From positions 620,001-684,000 of the forward strand of contig BDSL01000049.1 of assembly GCA_003116995.1 (NCBI GenBank): DNA of 64,000 nucleotides, given 5' to 3'. Below, one piece after another: positions 15,168 to 27,547 of the stretch. Below the pieces are notes generated by a model, which saw only the letters and a program-made list of their open reading frames with translations, searched no databases and was not told the origin of the DNA. The stretch's first letter is position 1. Each line of letters begins with the position of its first letter. The position numbers and the translations under genes are program-made. The DNA is from Yamagishiella unicocca (taxonomy: Eukaryota; Chlorophyta; Chlorophyceae; Chlamydomonadales; Volvocaceae).

Positions 15168-18100
15168 ATGGAAGACAGTGCTGAAACTGCTCCTCCCAAC
15201 AAGCCCGCGCCCTCGGGGGGCAGGCGCTTACCGGGCCGCACGCCGAGCGGATTGCTCGGCAAGCCGGGCACCCTACAGCTAAACCAGAGCAACACACCGC
15301 AGCAGCACGCGCTGCCTGTTAAGCGCCGAGGCAGCTTTCAGCAGCTTAAGAAAGCGGGCTCACATGTTGGGCGCGACGGCGCCTCGTCTCACCTCGATTC
15401 CGACTCTTCTCCATCAATTTTCGCGGTGGTAAAAAAGAGTACCCACTGGGAAAAGTATGGCACAGTACTTGTGCTGGTTGTGGCTGATGAACTTAGCAAC
15501 GATAAGGACGCCGTGCTGCAGATGTTGTCAGCCGAGGTGCGCTGGGTGCGGCAGGGTGTGCATACGCCGACGGGCTTTCTCTTACAGCCCGGCGCGTGCT
15601 TCTCCACAGGGATATGACGACGACACGACAGATAATATCACGGAGGCGGTCAAGCGGTTTGCGGAGAAAGAGGTGGGGCTGCTACCCTAGTGTACATGGC
15701 TCGCGCATGCGGGCGTCGCGACCGGGGCTCCTTTCGGGCCCGCCGGCTGCTGAACCCACAACCTCCTTACACCGATTCAAAAATGAACGATTGCAGGTTT
15801 ACCCTGACATTGTTATGATCGATTCGGACAACGAATTCGTCGACACGCGACAGGCAAGTCGCTCCCACCGTTTGTTGGCCGCCGCCGGCGCTTCCTTTCG
15901 CCCTCCGGCGTTTCGCCCGTCCGGAAGTTACAGCGCCTGCTCCCACCACTGACACCTGACGTGACCCCCTCCCTGGTGCATCGGCCGGCGCCCTCCCTGG
16001 TGCATCGCCCGGCGCTCACAGCTGATTCGACAGCTGCAAAGCCTAAACCCCACGGTGGCGGTTCTGGTGCTGGGCTCGAAGGGCGGCTCCATGTCAGCTG
16101 TGCAGGCGCTGCAGGCGGGCGCCGCGGACTACATGGTGAAGCCGCTGTGCCTGGATGAGGTGGTGGCGCGGGTGGAGAGGCACGTGCAGCGGCAGGTGGG
16201 CGGGGCGGGGCGTGGCGGGGCGGGAGGGCGGGGTGATGGCAAGTGGGCGGGCAAGGGCTTGAAACGGTACAGGAGGAGAGGTTGGTCGCAAAGAGGAGAA
16301 GAAACCCATGGGTCGGAAGTGGAGCAGCCGGGATGCTTGGCCCACGGCGCTGCCTGCCGCCGGATGTACGGATGCGGTTGCGGCAGTTGATGTCACGTGC
16401 AAAACGAGGGGGGCAGAGGGAAGTGTTGCCAGGAGCCGACCGCACGGCGGGCCGCCGAGCGAAAGGCAAAGGTTGGCGGCCATGTGACTGGAAGGGAAGG
16501 GACCAGGTGGTGAAATCCCCCGGAGGTGCGCGTGTTGGGCGGCGTCCATTCAAATGGCGAGCCCGTGTGAGGCGCAGTCGCGGCCGGCACAGGTGTGAGG
16601 CGCAGTCGCGGCCGGCACAGGTGTGAGGCGCAGTCGCGGCCGGCACAGGTCTGAGGCGCAGTCGCGGCCAGCACAGGTGCCGTTGCCATGGGCCGCGATC
16701 GGGAAGCCGCCATTGCTGCTGCCGCTGAAGTTGAAGGCAGAACCTTTGCGGCGGATAAGCGAACGGCAGCGCAGCGAGGTCACCCGGCACCGGCCTTGCA
16801 CCCAGCCCACATCCGCAGGCTTGTAGGGGGGAAGGGGGGCCACCGGGGGAAACACACTTGGGCTGGTTTGCGTGGCTCCGTGCTGCTGGGGTGTGACTAC
16901 ATACGTTTGTGTATGCGTCTGGTTGGTCGCGTGTTATGGGAGGGGAAGAGAAGGGTGTCATCCAGGGCCGGGTCGGGTGGTGGCTGCGAGGGCGCCTTGA
17001 GGCTGCCGGTGCTGCTACTGCGTACCCCCCAAGGGAGGCTGCCGGTGCTGCTACTGCGTACCCCCCAAGGGGAGGCTGCATGGCCGAGTCCCTCTCCTTC
17101 GCTAACGGAGTGCGGTGCGAACGTGAGAGCCAAAAGGCTGCTGTTTGGGGCCGCAGTGGCGCAGGACCATGGCTGGAGGCAGTTGTTACCTTTATCATGA
17201 CTGACGGCGTCCAACCCCCGCCCCTGCCCCGCCCCCCCCCACCCTCGCGCGCCTCCCAGCACTGCATCAAGTTGGAGATGGAGAAGGCGCTGGAGGATGC
17301 CAAGCAGATGATGCAGCAGCTCATGCCGGCATCGCTGCTGGGAGATGTGGTGGGTGGGGCTGGGGGCAGGGGGAGGGGGAGCTAGGGTGTCAGGAGAGAG
17401 GCCAGGGTCAAAAGGGCAGCTGGTTCTGGAGCGGGTGAGCGCGAGTGGGGCCACGGGCGAGGGCTGTGGACGAGGATAGGCGCGCCAGTGCGCCAGTGGT
17501 AAGAGTAGGAGGGGTGGTTTCTGGGTGATGGTGAGGGGTCTCCATTTCGTCACGCGGCCTGCTGGCTCGGCGCAACTACGGCTGGTTCTCGCTTTCTCCG
17601 GAAGGAAGCTCGGGTGCTGCAGGGAGGGTGGTGCCTGTTCGACAAGTGTACAGAATAAGAAAGGCTCGTTGTAAATAAACTGATAAAATATATAAATACA
17701 ACGGGTAAGAAAGGCCTCCTACACCTACGATTACAACCAAGTAAGAGACTGGTGGTATCTCCGGATGCGATGTCCTCAGATGCGAAAGGAAGCTCCCCCT
17801 GCGGGCCAGAAGGCCGGACTCAACAGCGTCGCCGAAACGGATTTCGAGGACCAGATGAGCGAGTTGAGTGAGGAGAACCACCGGCTGGGGCAGAAGCTGC
17901 AGGAGATGGAGCGCAAGCTGGAGCTCAAGGACACGGTGGGGGGGGAGCGAAGCAGGGCTGGCAGGGCGGGCTGGCAGGCAGGCGGGGTTGGTGGCAAGGA
18001 GTGGGGCAGTGCGTGTTAGTCGTGACCAGCTCCGGGGCGGGCAGTGAGGTGGGGGTGACGCCCCCACCACCACAACCACCACAACCACAACCACAACCAC

Positions 18101-18960
18101 CATAACCACAACCACCAATACCACCACCATCACCACCACCACCACAACCACCAATACCACCACCATCACCACCACAACCACAACCACCACCAATACCACC
18201 ACCACCACCACCAATACCACCACCACCACCACAACCACTACCACCACCACCACAACCACCACCACCACCACCACCACCACCACCACCACCACCACCACCA
18301 CCACCACCACCACCACCACCACCACCACCACCACGACTAATACCACCACTACTCGCACTACCCGACCGGCCCTGTCGCCCCGCGCCCCCCTCGCAGGAGA
18401 ACCGGCTCCTTGAGTCCAAGCTCAACGCCATCGACCGCAAGGTTTCGGAGCTGGCGGCCTCGGAGGGCGGCGGGGAGCTGCTCCGAAGCCAGGTGGACGT
18501 GGTGGCGCAGGCGAACCTGGACCTGCGGCATAAGGTGGACGCTTTGGAGCGGCTGATGCACTCGCATGCGGCGGCGGGCGCGGCCAGCGCGAGCAGCAGC
18601 GCCGGGCAGCTGGCGCTAGGGATGGGGATGGGGATGGGGATGGGGGCGGCGGCCGCGCAGCCGTCGTCGCAGCCGCAGGGCGAACCGGAGCAGCACCACC
18701 ACCACCATCACCATCACCACCACCACCACCCGCCGGGGTGCGAGAAGCAGCAGCAGCAGCAGTCCCACCCGCCGCCGCCGCCGCCGCAGCCCCAGCAGCA
18801 GCAGCAGCCGCAGTCCCATCCGCTACCGCCGCAGCCGCCGCAGCCGCAAGGGGACCTGGAGGCTGACCCGGAGGAACGAGAAGACGAGGGCGCGGCGCCG
18901 GAGGGGGGCGGAGCTGCCACCAGCGCTGGCGGCAGCGCCGGCGGGGTCTCGATGGGGTGA
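15168..18960 (+). CDS. Response-regulator receiver-domain protein with coiled coil and His/Gln-rich tail, 7 exons
   Basis: Exons 15168-15536, 15610-15672, 15797-15853, 16022-16195, 17260-17349, 17780-17935 and 18397-18960 join in phase to 490 residues. A basic, Ser/Pro-rich N-terminus (1-95) precedes a receiver domain (about 98-225): an acidic pocket ADE (106-108), phosphoacceptor D153 in DIVMIDSD, conserved Ser in LGSKGG (S182) and Lys in YMVKPL (K203). These match the D/D/T/K set of two-component receivers except that the first pocket residue is Ala. Two coiled-coil stretches follow (about 222-251 and 265-350, with EENHRLGQKLQEMERKLELK). The tail is Gly-Met, His and Gln-Pro rich. No kinase, cyclase or DNA-binding output domain is seen, so output is probably through protein contacts. 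Intron 3 uses a GC donor. Specific function is unknown. Confidence 0.8.
15854..16021 (+). other. GC-AG intron in the receiver-domain gene
   Basis: The exon ends CGACAG and the intron begins GCAAGT, the classical GC-donor consensus, with acceptor CTCACAG before 16022. No GT donor at this place keeps the receiver fold in frame. Confidence 0.7.
16565..16677. repeat. 28-bp minisatellite in intron 4 of the receiver-domain gene
   Basis: Four tandem copies of a 28-bp unit containing GAGGCGCAGTCGCGGCCGGC; the last copies carry one or two substitutions. The same intron has a 36-bp unit repeated twice at about 16999-17068. Confidence 0.8.
18063..18345. repeat. (ACC)n / (AACCACC)n microsatellite
   Basis: About 280 bp of ACC/CCA triplets with interspersed ACA and ATA variants, ending in a nearly pure CCA run. 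It lies in the last intron of the receiver-domain gene. Poly-Val and poly-Gly frames here are spurious. Confidence 0.9.
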
Positions 18961-19885
18961 CGGTGACGCCGACACAGCGAGTGGGAGGGCGGGTGGAGGT
19001 TCCACCGCGGGGCACGAAGACAGCAGGCGCTCCCGGGAAGAGCGCTGCAGCAGGAAGTCGCTACACAGGGCGACAGTGGCGCAGGGCCGCCCGGCGGTCC
19101 CATGGGTCCAGCTGACTGAGGCGTCAAGGCGGCGGCAGCGGCGGCAGAGTGGAACCGGACCGGGTGCATGGGTTACGTGCTCGAGGAAGACCCGTGGACC
19201 CGTGCACGTGCCCGAGGGGGGGGGGCAAGGCAAGGCTTTGGATCGGCTGCCAGCGCAGCACGTTCGCAGAGCGCCTGCGGGGGACAGGTGGGCCGGAGGG
19301 AGGGCCGGAGCAGCGGCGACGGCGGCTGGGCGGTGGGGCGCTGGCAGCGCTGGGCTGCCTCCGGGCTCGGCGCCCGGCGCGTTCGACCGGCGGGGGGGGG
19401 TAAGGCACGAAGGCCTGCGGGGCGGGACCAGCAGCTGCAGCGCTTGGGGTCGGTGGTGGTGGTGGTGGTGGTGCTGCTGGTGGCGGGCGGATGTGGACCG
19501 CCGGGCCAGAGCCATCAGTCACCACCGCTATAACCGCCGCAGCTCAGCTGCCTCGGGAGAGGGGAGCTCCCGCGGGGGCCTCAGCTCTGGGGCCGCCAGC
19601 AGGCACAGCCGCTGTGTGGCTGCTGCGGGGGGATACTGGCCGCTTGGTGAGGGGCTTAGTCCGGGCGCGGCGCGGTCGCCGTCGGGAGCACAGCGGTGCC
19701 CCCTCTCCCGGGCCGGAACCACCGCAACCGCCGCAACCGCTACAAACCATCCGGGAGCGGACGAGCGACACGTACGTTGGGCGGGATGGGAGGCATCGCC
19801 AACCCCGCACCAGCAAGTGAGAACTTGCAGCGCGCGCGAGCGACGCCAGCAGCAGCGGCATGCGGCGTGCGGGGGTCGGTTACCA

Positions 19886-20020
19886 CCGTTATTTCTTGGG
19901 CGTTACGTCCGCCGGCCGCTTCGGTTAAGACCGTTATTTCTTGGGCGTTACGTCCGCCGGCCGCTTCGGTTAAGACCGTTATTCCTTGGGCGTTACGTCC
20001 GCCGGCCGCTACCGCAGCAT
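19886..20020. repeat. 45-bp tandem triplication
   Basis: Three near-identical copies of a 45-bp unit containing TTGGGCGTTACGTCCGCCGG. The third copy differs by one T-to-C change and ends early. Confidence 0.85.
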
Positions 20021-20219
20021 AGGCGAAGAATGTTACACACGGTTTGTGTTTGAAATCTGCGTCCGCATTCGTGTCTGTGTGTGTCCGTGTCTCCGTGTGT
20101 GTATGGGTGGGTGCAGGAGGTTGTGCATTTGCGTGTGTGTATACGTGTGTTACCGGTTACAGGTCGAGCCGGGCCTGACACCGGCCGTGGGCGGCGGCCC
20201 AGCAGCCCAAAGCGTGCGC

Positions 20220-20251
<32 letters not shown>
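20220..20251. repeat. (GT)n microsatellite
   Basis: A run of GT dinucleotides about 28 bp long. GT-rich imperfect tracts also occur at about 20075-20150, 20826-20880 and 21265-21320. Confidence 0.85.
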
Positions 20252-22899
20252 ATCGCCTCCCTTGCGAATCCAAACATGCCGGTCCGGTGCCTGTCCAGTC
20301 TTTTTCCTCTCGGTCCAGTTGGTCATCCGTGCGCCAGTGTGCTGTGCGTGTGTGTTTCGTTGTTGTCCGGGGAAGGGGAAGGGGCGAAGCGAGACGGGGG
20401 GGGGTGGCGACGCGAGACGGGGGTTGGTGCCAGGTGGGGGGAGGCGGTCGATTTGTTTGCTGCTGCGGGCCGGTTTGTTAATGAAAAGGAGCCACCACAC
20501 GCCGGTCGTCGTCTTCGGCCCGCCTCAACATGCCCCGTACATCCTGGGGGCCTTATATGACCCTCGAAGTCCCTCGTCGTCGTCGTCGTCGCCGCCGCCA
20601 TCACACGCGAGTGCCTACCCCCAGTGTTGAACCCTGGCCGCTGTCCAGTACGCCAAGGGCCGCGGTAGCGGCCTCAGCGCTCGCTGCTGCTGCTGCTGCT
20701 AGCCGCGGCGCTTGAGGGGTGCGGTTGGCGGTTGGCGGTGTGCTTTGGGGTTCCAAAGATATTTATATGAGAAGCGAATGTTCGCCCGTTCTGCGCGGAA
20801 CTCCATTTTCGTATGCGCGTGAGCGTTGTCTCTGTGTGTGTGTCGGTGTCGCGGTGTGTATCGGTGTCGGTGTATATGTGCGTGGGGGGTTGTCTTGCGA
20901 GGCGTCGGTAGTATGCCCAGACGCCAGGCCCACCCTCAACCCGGGATGCGGTCGGGGGGCCTTGGCAGCAGCCGTTGTGTGACTTCGTGGGGCCCACGTG
21001 GCGGTGCCGTACAGCCGCTATCGCGGACGGCGAGGCTGCCGGTGGGGGGTCGTCTGTGAGAGACGGACGGCGCACGTGGTCTCACTAACGCGAGTGAGTC
21101 GTGAGTCATCTTGCGCGCCGTACAGTGCGTGACGGGGGCGTGACCTGGTTTTGACCTTCAGGGCGCAGTGGGAGCACTGGAGGGAGGCTCGCAGGATAGG
21201 GCTGTGCTGTGGGTATGGGCGGGAGATCTAGGTCAGCGGGGGCCGGGTGATTGGGGGGGAGGGTTTCGTGTGTGTGCGTGTGTGTGTGTGTGTGTGGATG
21301 TGGATGTGTGTGTGTGTATATGTGGAAGAGGTGGCAGGACGCATTGCGACATGAATGGCTCCCATTGGCGCCAGAGTCGCCGGGAGTGTCTGACCAACCC
21401 TCTGGCCAGCGCCTTTTGACATGGGGGAGGGAGGAGTAGGAAAGGAGGACCAGGAGTAGGAGGGTGATGGCGGTGGAGGCGGCGGCAGAGCTGGAGGCGG
21501 CGGTAGTGGTTATGGTGGGGCCTGCTTGCGAGGCGCTGCTGGTTGGCCTAAGGATCAAACACATGTCTCAGCCGGAAGGGCTGGTGCTGGGCGCAGCTCG
21601 CAGCTTGGGACAACGAAAGAGGCCACCCGCGTTGGGAAATGACGGCCTCTTCTTGTTGCGCGAATGCTGCCGTGCTGCCAACGCCTCGATAGAGGCGCCC
21701 GCAGCCCCCAGAAGCTGAGTGCAATGGCTAGGGTCCCGGGCCCTGCTGCCCCCTGCTGCAGATGCGTTGATGACGCGGTGCTTGAGGCGGTCGGGCCGAA
21801 GGGGTCGTGACCTGCCCTTCTTACTCGGGGGCATGTATGGTGGGGCGTTAACTGATGAAGTTGCTTGTGACTACGGCAAGAGGGAAACTGCGAGGGGGGG
21901 GCCAACCGCCGGTGTATGCTACTGCTATACGGCAGCCGTTGTTGCTGCTACTGCTCCTCCTCGGATCATCGAGGGGCACGGCGCTTGTGGCAGTGAGGGT
22001 GGCCGTGTGTGCGCGGGGGGGGGGCGGGCGCGGGGGTGAGAGGAAACCCGTAGCTCGTGGGCGGGGAGGGTGGGGGTGAAATGGAACTGGTGTTGGTGGC
22101 GGTGGTATTGGTGGTGGTGGGGGCGATGGTGGGGGCAACGGGGTGTTGGGCCGTGTACGTCGGCGCCGGCGGCGGGGCCAGCGGGAGCCACTCGGCAGTC
22201 ACGCTCGGCCCCTTATGGGCCCCCTAAAGAAGGGCGCGGCGGCTGAGGGCGCCTAGGCCAGTTGGCGGTACCGGTACTTGGCTCGCGGAGTCCTTGCAAT
22301 GGTGCTACTGCCCGCTACAGCGCCAGCCCGCTACAGCCCCCGCAAGCCACACAGCGGGCTTCCAAATGGTGGGTAGGCGAGGACTACATGACCTCATCAT
22401 TCTGCCGTTCGCAGAGGGTCTTAAGCGTTTTGGGGCCCATGCGTGGCCCCACAGCCGCCTGATGTGCCCTCGGCTTGAGGCATCCAGTGGGGATCCGGCA
22501 GTCTTTCACTGTCGGCTGAGGCGACTCGCGAAGCGACACCCGAAATCTCTCTCACGTATGGGCTGGGAGTTGGCCTCCTTTTTGTTATTTTGTGAGTTAG
22601 CAGAGTCCCGTCAGGGTTCCATCGTGCAGATACCGTACATAACTACTAGCTCGGTTGACCACGTGTCCATGAAAAGCAAGCCGATTAGATGCCAAAAAGG
22701 CGCCGAGCTGAATCGCGCAAAATCTTCACCCGCGTGCGGGCGAGCTAAAATGAAATAAACTGCACGAAAACCTGCGAACGCGTCACCAGCGCAGACAAGC
22801 TTCTTCACAAACAATGGTTACGAAGCAGGACATGATGTCCCGAGTCCGCCGGAGCCTAGCTCTTGGCTCTGACGTCTTGGCCTGACGCGGTACACGTCA

Positions 22900-24493
22900 T
22901 CACTCCACCACCTGGCTCTTCCATGTGATCCCCTCCAGCCTCCACTCCACCCCCTTGGCGTCAGCCACGTAAACCTGACACGGCAGCGGCAGGGGCAGTA
23001 GGCAACGCGCCCTCAGAGGGAAGGAAACGGGAGCGGCATCTCCACGCTGCCCACGACCCAACTCTCACCTTGAGGGACACCAGCTCCGCCCGCTTTGGGT
23101 CGTCCTCCGGCCCGAACAGCGTGCGGCCTTTGTCCGGAAGGCGTGAGTAGTAGGTGCCTGAAGAGGGGTGAGGGGGGTTAGGGTTTTGCATGGCAGCTGG
23201 CTTCAGGGTTTCACCTTCCCCCCTCGACCCACAACCTTTTTCCCCCCTGGCTCCCCCCAAATCCACAACCTCCGACCCCAAAGGAACCCCAGGGTCCAAG
23301 CCCAGCTCCGTAGTCCAACCCCTCGCCCTCCCCCTCGAACCCCCTCCCCCATACACACGCACGCATTCCGTACATCCCTCAGTTGGCTCACTCCCGAGCG
23401 CTGCCTCACCCAGCTTGCTCTTCGCCATCCGCTCCTGTCCTCGCGGCTTGAGCGGCACCGACAGCCCGTCCGCCCCGAACTGCGGCCCGCTGGAGGGGTT
23501 GTCGATGACCGCCAGGTTGGGGCCGCCCACCTGAGGCGCCCACGAGGGGCGCGGAGCGGCGCGGGACGCGGTCGGGAGCTGGAGATGCGCAAGGAAACCC
23601 CGTGTGTGAGAGAAAAACCGTGTAGGCCACACGTTTGGGCGGGAGGGTAAAAATAGATCCGCGGATCCACGGCGGGCGGGCGGGAGGGGTACATGGGCCG
23701 CATGGGCCGGAGGGGTGTGCGTGGGCCGCATGGGCCGGAGGGTTCACCGACAGATGGCACCGTGATGTGTCCGTCTCCGGTACCGCGTGTGTTAGGGTTT
23801 AAAAGCACCCCCTGTCGGCTGGAACCCATGCTTTGCTTGCCTCCGCGGGCACGCTCCCTCCCTACGGCGACGCCCCAGTCCGGTCACTGCGGCCACCCCA
23901 CCCTGTGTAGCTCCGTAAACCTAAACCCTCAACCCTCAACGCGAATGCCCGAACCCCAACCTTGGCGAGCTTGAAGGCCGGCCGGCGGGTGTCTCCCGAG
24001 GGCCATGTGAAGAGGAAGGCGCCGTTGGAGGCCCGGTCCTCACCCAGGCCGATCCAGCCCTCCGGGTTGTAGCCTCCCATCACGGCGCCGCCCGCCGTGA
24101 CGGCCACCACCACGGCAGCGCCCTGACCGTCCACCTAGGGGGCGCGACAGGGGGGCGGACAGCGGAGCGGGGAGGCCGGCGAGGGCGGGAGGGGAGCGGG
24201 AGGGGGATTGGAAGAAAACCCGTGTACGAAGAAAATCTCCCGTTTGGGGATCATTTGGAGGGGGAGGGGGGGGTAGCCGGGTTATTGTGGTTGTTGCCTC
24301 GTCAGGCAACACGTCCCCTCCTGCCCGCACCCACTTTGGCGTGGAAGGCGGCGGGGCTCCAGCCATCCGCCTCTGCGTCGTACGCGCACCGCAGCGCCCG
24401 CGTCTCCAGCTGGGTGCGTGCGAGCAGCGGCCGGATCGACACCACGACGGCGTCGCGCGCGTCGCCGGCGACGGGCGCGGCACGCTCGTCCAT
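22900..24493 (-). CDS. TLDc-domain protein, at least 5 exons (5' end uncertain)
   Basis: Exons in transcript order are 24493-24335 (possibly extending to 24502 as an internal exon), 24134-23961, 23530-23410, 23157-23069 and 22974-22900. From the ATG at 24493 they join in phase to 205 residues. The sequence follows the plant/algal TLDc pattern: [77 protein letters not shown], and a C-terminal [11 protein letters not shown] strand. TLDc proteins are linked to oxidative-stress resistance and V-ATPase regulation. A V-ATPase subunit gene lies about 1.6 kb away, which may be coincidence. A CAG at 24505-24503 keeps the frame open upstream (YCEMDER), so a first exon beyond 24502 is possible but was not identified. 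Confidence 0.78.
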
Positions 24494-24502
24494 CTCGCAG
24501 TA

Positions 24503-26143
24503 CTGGTGTACGGCAGCAGCGGTGGCGGTGGTGGTAGTGGCGGTGGAAGCGGGCCGGGGGCCGGTGGGGCGGGGGAAGGGGCGGGGAGTCAGGGGCGGGG
24601 CGGGGCGGGGATGTCTGGCTTCCGGAACCCCGGAGCACGGGGGCGGGGCCGCAGCGAGGGCTTCGTCAAGATGCTCCAGAGGACAGGTTCGGTGATAGCT
24701 GGGAGGTTAAACACGCTTCGGTGACCGCCATTACTAATGGCCCAGCGCCAGGAGCCAGCTGCTGACGATCCTGACGCTACAGCTTCCTGCGACTGCGCAT
24801 CATGGGGTGCTGGCCTGCGGTCTGTGTTGGGAGTGGGGTGCGTGACCCCCCCGCCAACCCTCCTGCCGTGAACCCCCCGCCAACCCCCCGGCCGTGACCC
24901 CCCCCAACCCTCCGGCCGTCTCAGTGTGGGAGGGTCACGCACCCGGGGCCAATCCTCGCTCCCTCCCGCTGCGCCCCAACCCTTGGGGTTCCCTCCGGCC
25001 CCAGCTGCTGGGCCACCCAGCTGCCGTGTGCAGAACCCTTGTTCACCCTCCTGCCCTAGATATCGTGCCTCCGGCGATTGCCCCAGTTTCATTTCCCCCT
25101 GTGTCGACCCACGGGTCTCTTCTCGATTACCCCCAGCTGCCGGACCCCCTTGCTTGCCTGATCAGGCAATTCGTCAAAGTTGATCCGTTTGAGTCCCATT
25201 GGGGCGCTGCAGTCACAGCAGGACACACGTACACACGATCAGACGTACAACACACCCAAGCTCAACCGTACGATAGATAGGACTGTGGCTGCCCTTTGAG
25301 TATGGATAGATAGGACTGTGGCTGCCCCTTGATAGGACTATGATGGAACGGTTGGAAAAACGTGCGGCATCGGGTTACCCTAGTGCTTTGCAACGGCAAA
25401 GTGGTGGGCGGGGGACGCAGCACGGGCCCGGCGGCAGGGGGCAGATGCTGGTGGGAGCTCAGAGGACGTCAGGGAATGGTTGTTGCCCAGTACCGTGCCG
25501 TATATACACGCCATCAATGGTGGGTTGTGCGCTGACGTAGGGATTACACGTGCGCCCGGGGCCGGGGAGAGAGGGGGGACGAGACTGAGGAGGTTTCCGG
25601 ACAGCGCCAACAACGTCAGGGTGTTTACCCACGGGTCGGACAGGGCCTTCGGGAAGAAGAAGGACACCATCTTCTCCACCATGTCCAAGTCCTGGGCCCC
25701 ATCCGGCTGCTTCTTGGCCTGTGGCACCATATCGGCACGTAGTCTTGCTGGCGTGCGGTGTGCTGGGCCCGGTAGAGGTGCTGTCCGAGTCGAGAGTAAA
25801 TGCAGCGGGCGCGAAACAAAGGCCATCGGTGCTTGTCCATAAGGTGCTCTGGTACGCTGCACGCCGAGGCGTGCACAGCCAGGAGGGGGCATCGGTACGT
25901 AGGGTGTGTAAGCTTGCAGAGGTGCAGACGGAAAGGGCCCCTGTAATATTAAGTTTGCAGGGTGTGCTTCTGATGTAGATGCTGTAACTTGACGAACATG
26001 GTCGAAGCAGATCGCGACGGATGCTTTTCCTGTGAAATAATGGTACGGCATACAAGTGAATTTCTACTTTGCAAAAGCTGACCCAGCTGACTTTTGCAGT
26101 TGCAAACCAAGTTTGCAAGCCTTACACAAACACCGCGCTCCCA
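24503..26143. other. Intergenic region between divergent genes
   Basis: This separates the TLDc gene (-) from the V-ATPase gene (+) and should hold both promoters. It contains a pyrimidine-rich minisatellite (about 24840-24920, unit near 25-27 bp). On the minus strand near 25600-25760 an open frame includes DMVEKMVSFFFPK and a hydrophobic run, which could be an unrecognised exon but has no supporting splice partners. Confidence 0.4.
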
Positions 26144-26730
26144 ATGGCAAAGAATGCAAATATTACGTCCTCGGACGGAATGCTCTTGGCAGTGCTCGCA
26201 GACGAGGTGTGAAGTAAAAGGTCGCTTGTGCTCTACTGATACATGATGATCAACACTAAAGAGTTATACGGTGCTTCCTGTCCAATAGGACACCATCACA
26301 GGATTCCTGCTCGCTGGCGTCGGTAACGTGGACCTGCGGAAGAAGCGGAACTACCTTGTCGTAGACTCAAGTATGTCTGCATATTCTTGCTGGTTTGTGA
26401 AGGCTTGCTCACTCCTATTTCACTCCCATACAGAGACCTCCGTGCGAGCAATTGAGTCAGCGTTTAAAGAATTTGCAGCCCGAGAAGACATTGCGGTTAT
26501 CCTAATCTCACAACAGGTTGCCGGGCAAATTCGCCACATTGTCGAGGCGCACAATAAGGTGCGCGCGATTGCCATTTCTTGCTCGCGGTTATGGCCGTCC
26601 CGCCTCACTATACTTTCTCTGTATGCAGCCTATTCCGGCCGTGCTGGAGATCCCCAGCAAGGATTGCCCATACGACCCGGCTCAAGATTCGTTGCTTACG
26701 CGGGTCAAGCTCATCGCGGGCTTTAACTAA
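26144..26730 (+). CDS. VMA7: V-type proton ATPase subunit F, 4 exons
   Basis: Exons 26144-26206, 26289-26370, 26434-26558 and 26629-26730 join in phase to 123 residues, the usual length of this subunit (about 115-130). Subunit F belongs to the central stalk of the V1 sector and couples ATP hydrolysis to proton pumping at vacuolar and contractile-vacuole membranes. Diagnostic stretches are LLAVLADEDTITGFLLAGVG, DLRKKRNYLVVDSKT, AVILISQQVAGQIR and PAVLEIPSKDCPYDPAQDS, ending RVKLIAGFN. The ATG is the first in frame and follows a C-rich leader. Introns are 63-82 nt with GT-AG ends. A TGTAA lies about 300 bp past the stop. This is the last ordinary gene before the repeat block. Confidence 0.96.
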
Positions 26731-27025
26731 ATGGAGAACGCGAGCGTCACTGCCAGCGTTATGCTTACAGCAAGCTGAGATCTACGACGCGAGGGTTTTC
26801 GGGGATTCGCTACGCCTGGGTGCATTTCCGGCCGAGGGTGGGATAGGCGTCTGTGTATTTGCACGAGAGGGAACTGTGTTGAATGGGAACTGCGCGGGCC
26901 AGGCCATTTCTTGGGAGAACGCTAGTTAACATAACAGCTTAACAGCGTACCTGACGGACTCATATGACTGAACGCGGAAGGGGGCATCGTGGACTGGCGT
27001 TTGGGTTGGCATCACGTGCCACACT

Positions 27026-27030
27026 TGTAA
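27026..27030 (+). terminator. TGTAA poly(A) signal for the V-ATPase subunit F gene
   Basis: TGTAA sits 296 bp after the stop codon at 26730. The position fits a normal 3' UTR, so cleavage is expected shortly after 27040. Confidence 0.55.
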
Positions 27031-27044
27031 GTAAGAGTTGCGAC

Positions 27045-27547
27045 GGCAGGCCTCAGCTTCTAGCGAGCAGTGTGGCCCCACGTGGGCCTACCTCCAACCG
27101 CGCGATGGGCTCCACGACGCACGAATAACTCGTGACGCCGCAGCAGCGCACCGGGTCCATCCGACGCCACCAGCATACCGGTATGGGATGCCACACTGGC
27201 GCCGCCATCCCAGTACGGCATGACGACATAGCCAGCCAGCTGCCACCGCCTTCGCTTCCTGTGGATGTTACATGTCTCGCCGGGCCAGACGCTGGCCGCG
27301 GGCAGCTACCCTGCCCTGTGTGACCTCGTAATCAGCGCAAGGTACAAAGCCTGTTAAGGCCCCAAGGGGTCCAGCTGCATGGCCGCAACCCGGTTGTAGT
27401 GAGGGCTGATGCAGCTGGCATGGCTCCCGCGTTACTTGGCTTGGCCTCAGCCACCCGCAGTCACTAGGCGAAGGAGTAGGGGACGGTGCATACATTTGGT
27501 TACGGACCCTCCTCTTTCCTTTGCCATACTGCGGATTGGTAGGCTTG
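27045..27547. other. Spacer between gene arm and repeat block
   Basis: No gene is visible. The sequence is less GC-rich than the left arm and ends directly at the first copy of the ~580-bp direct repeat. Confidence 0.4.

Larger units (their letters stand above)
18961..22899. other. Low-complexity intergenic region, no supported gene
   Basis: This is about 3.9 kb of GC-rich sequence between two convergent genes (receiver-domain protein + and TLDc protein -). It has Gly/Pro/Arg-type spurious frames, GT-rich runs (about 20220-20250 and 21265-21320), a 45-bp triplication (19886-20020) and a dispersed-repeat fragment (19182-19200). No conserved protein domain was recognised on either strand. It must include both genes' 3' UTRs, but no clear TGTAA was found near either stop. 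Confidence 0.4.

Noticed and set aside
17576..18440. Poly-Val / poly-Gly minus-strand ORFs
   Set aside because: Products of the ACC microsatellite inside an intron.
22294..22758. Plus-strand 154-codon ORF
   Set aside because: Unrecognised composition, no splice or homology support, located in a convergent 3' spacer.
25380..26118. Minus-strand frame with DMVEKMVSFFFPK and a hydrophobic stretch
   Set aside because: It looks partly protein-like but has no recognised domain, no clear splice partners and lies in a promoter region; left as an unassigned possibility.
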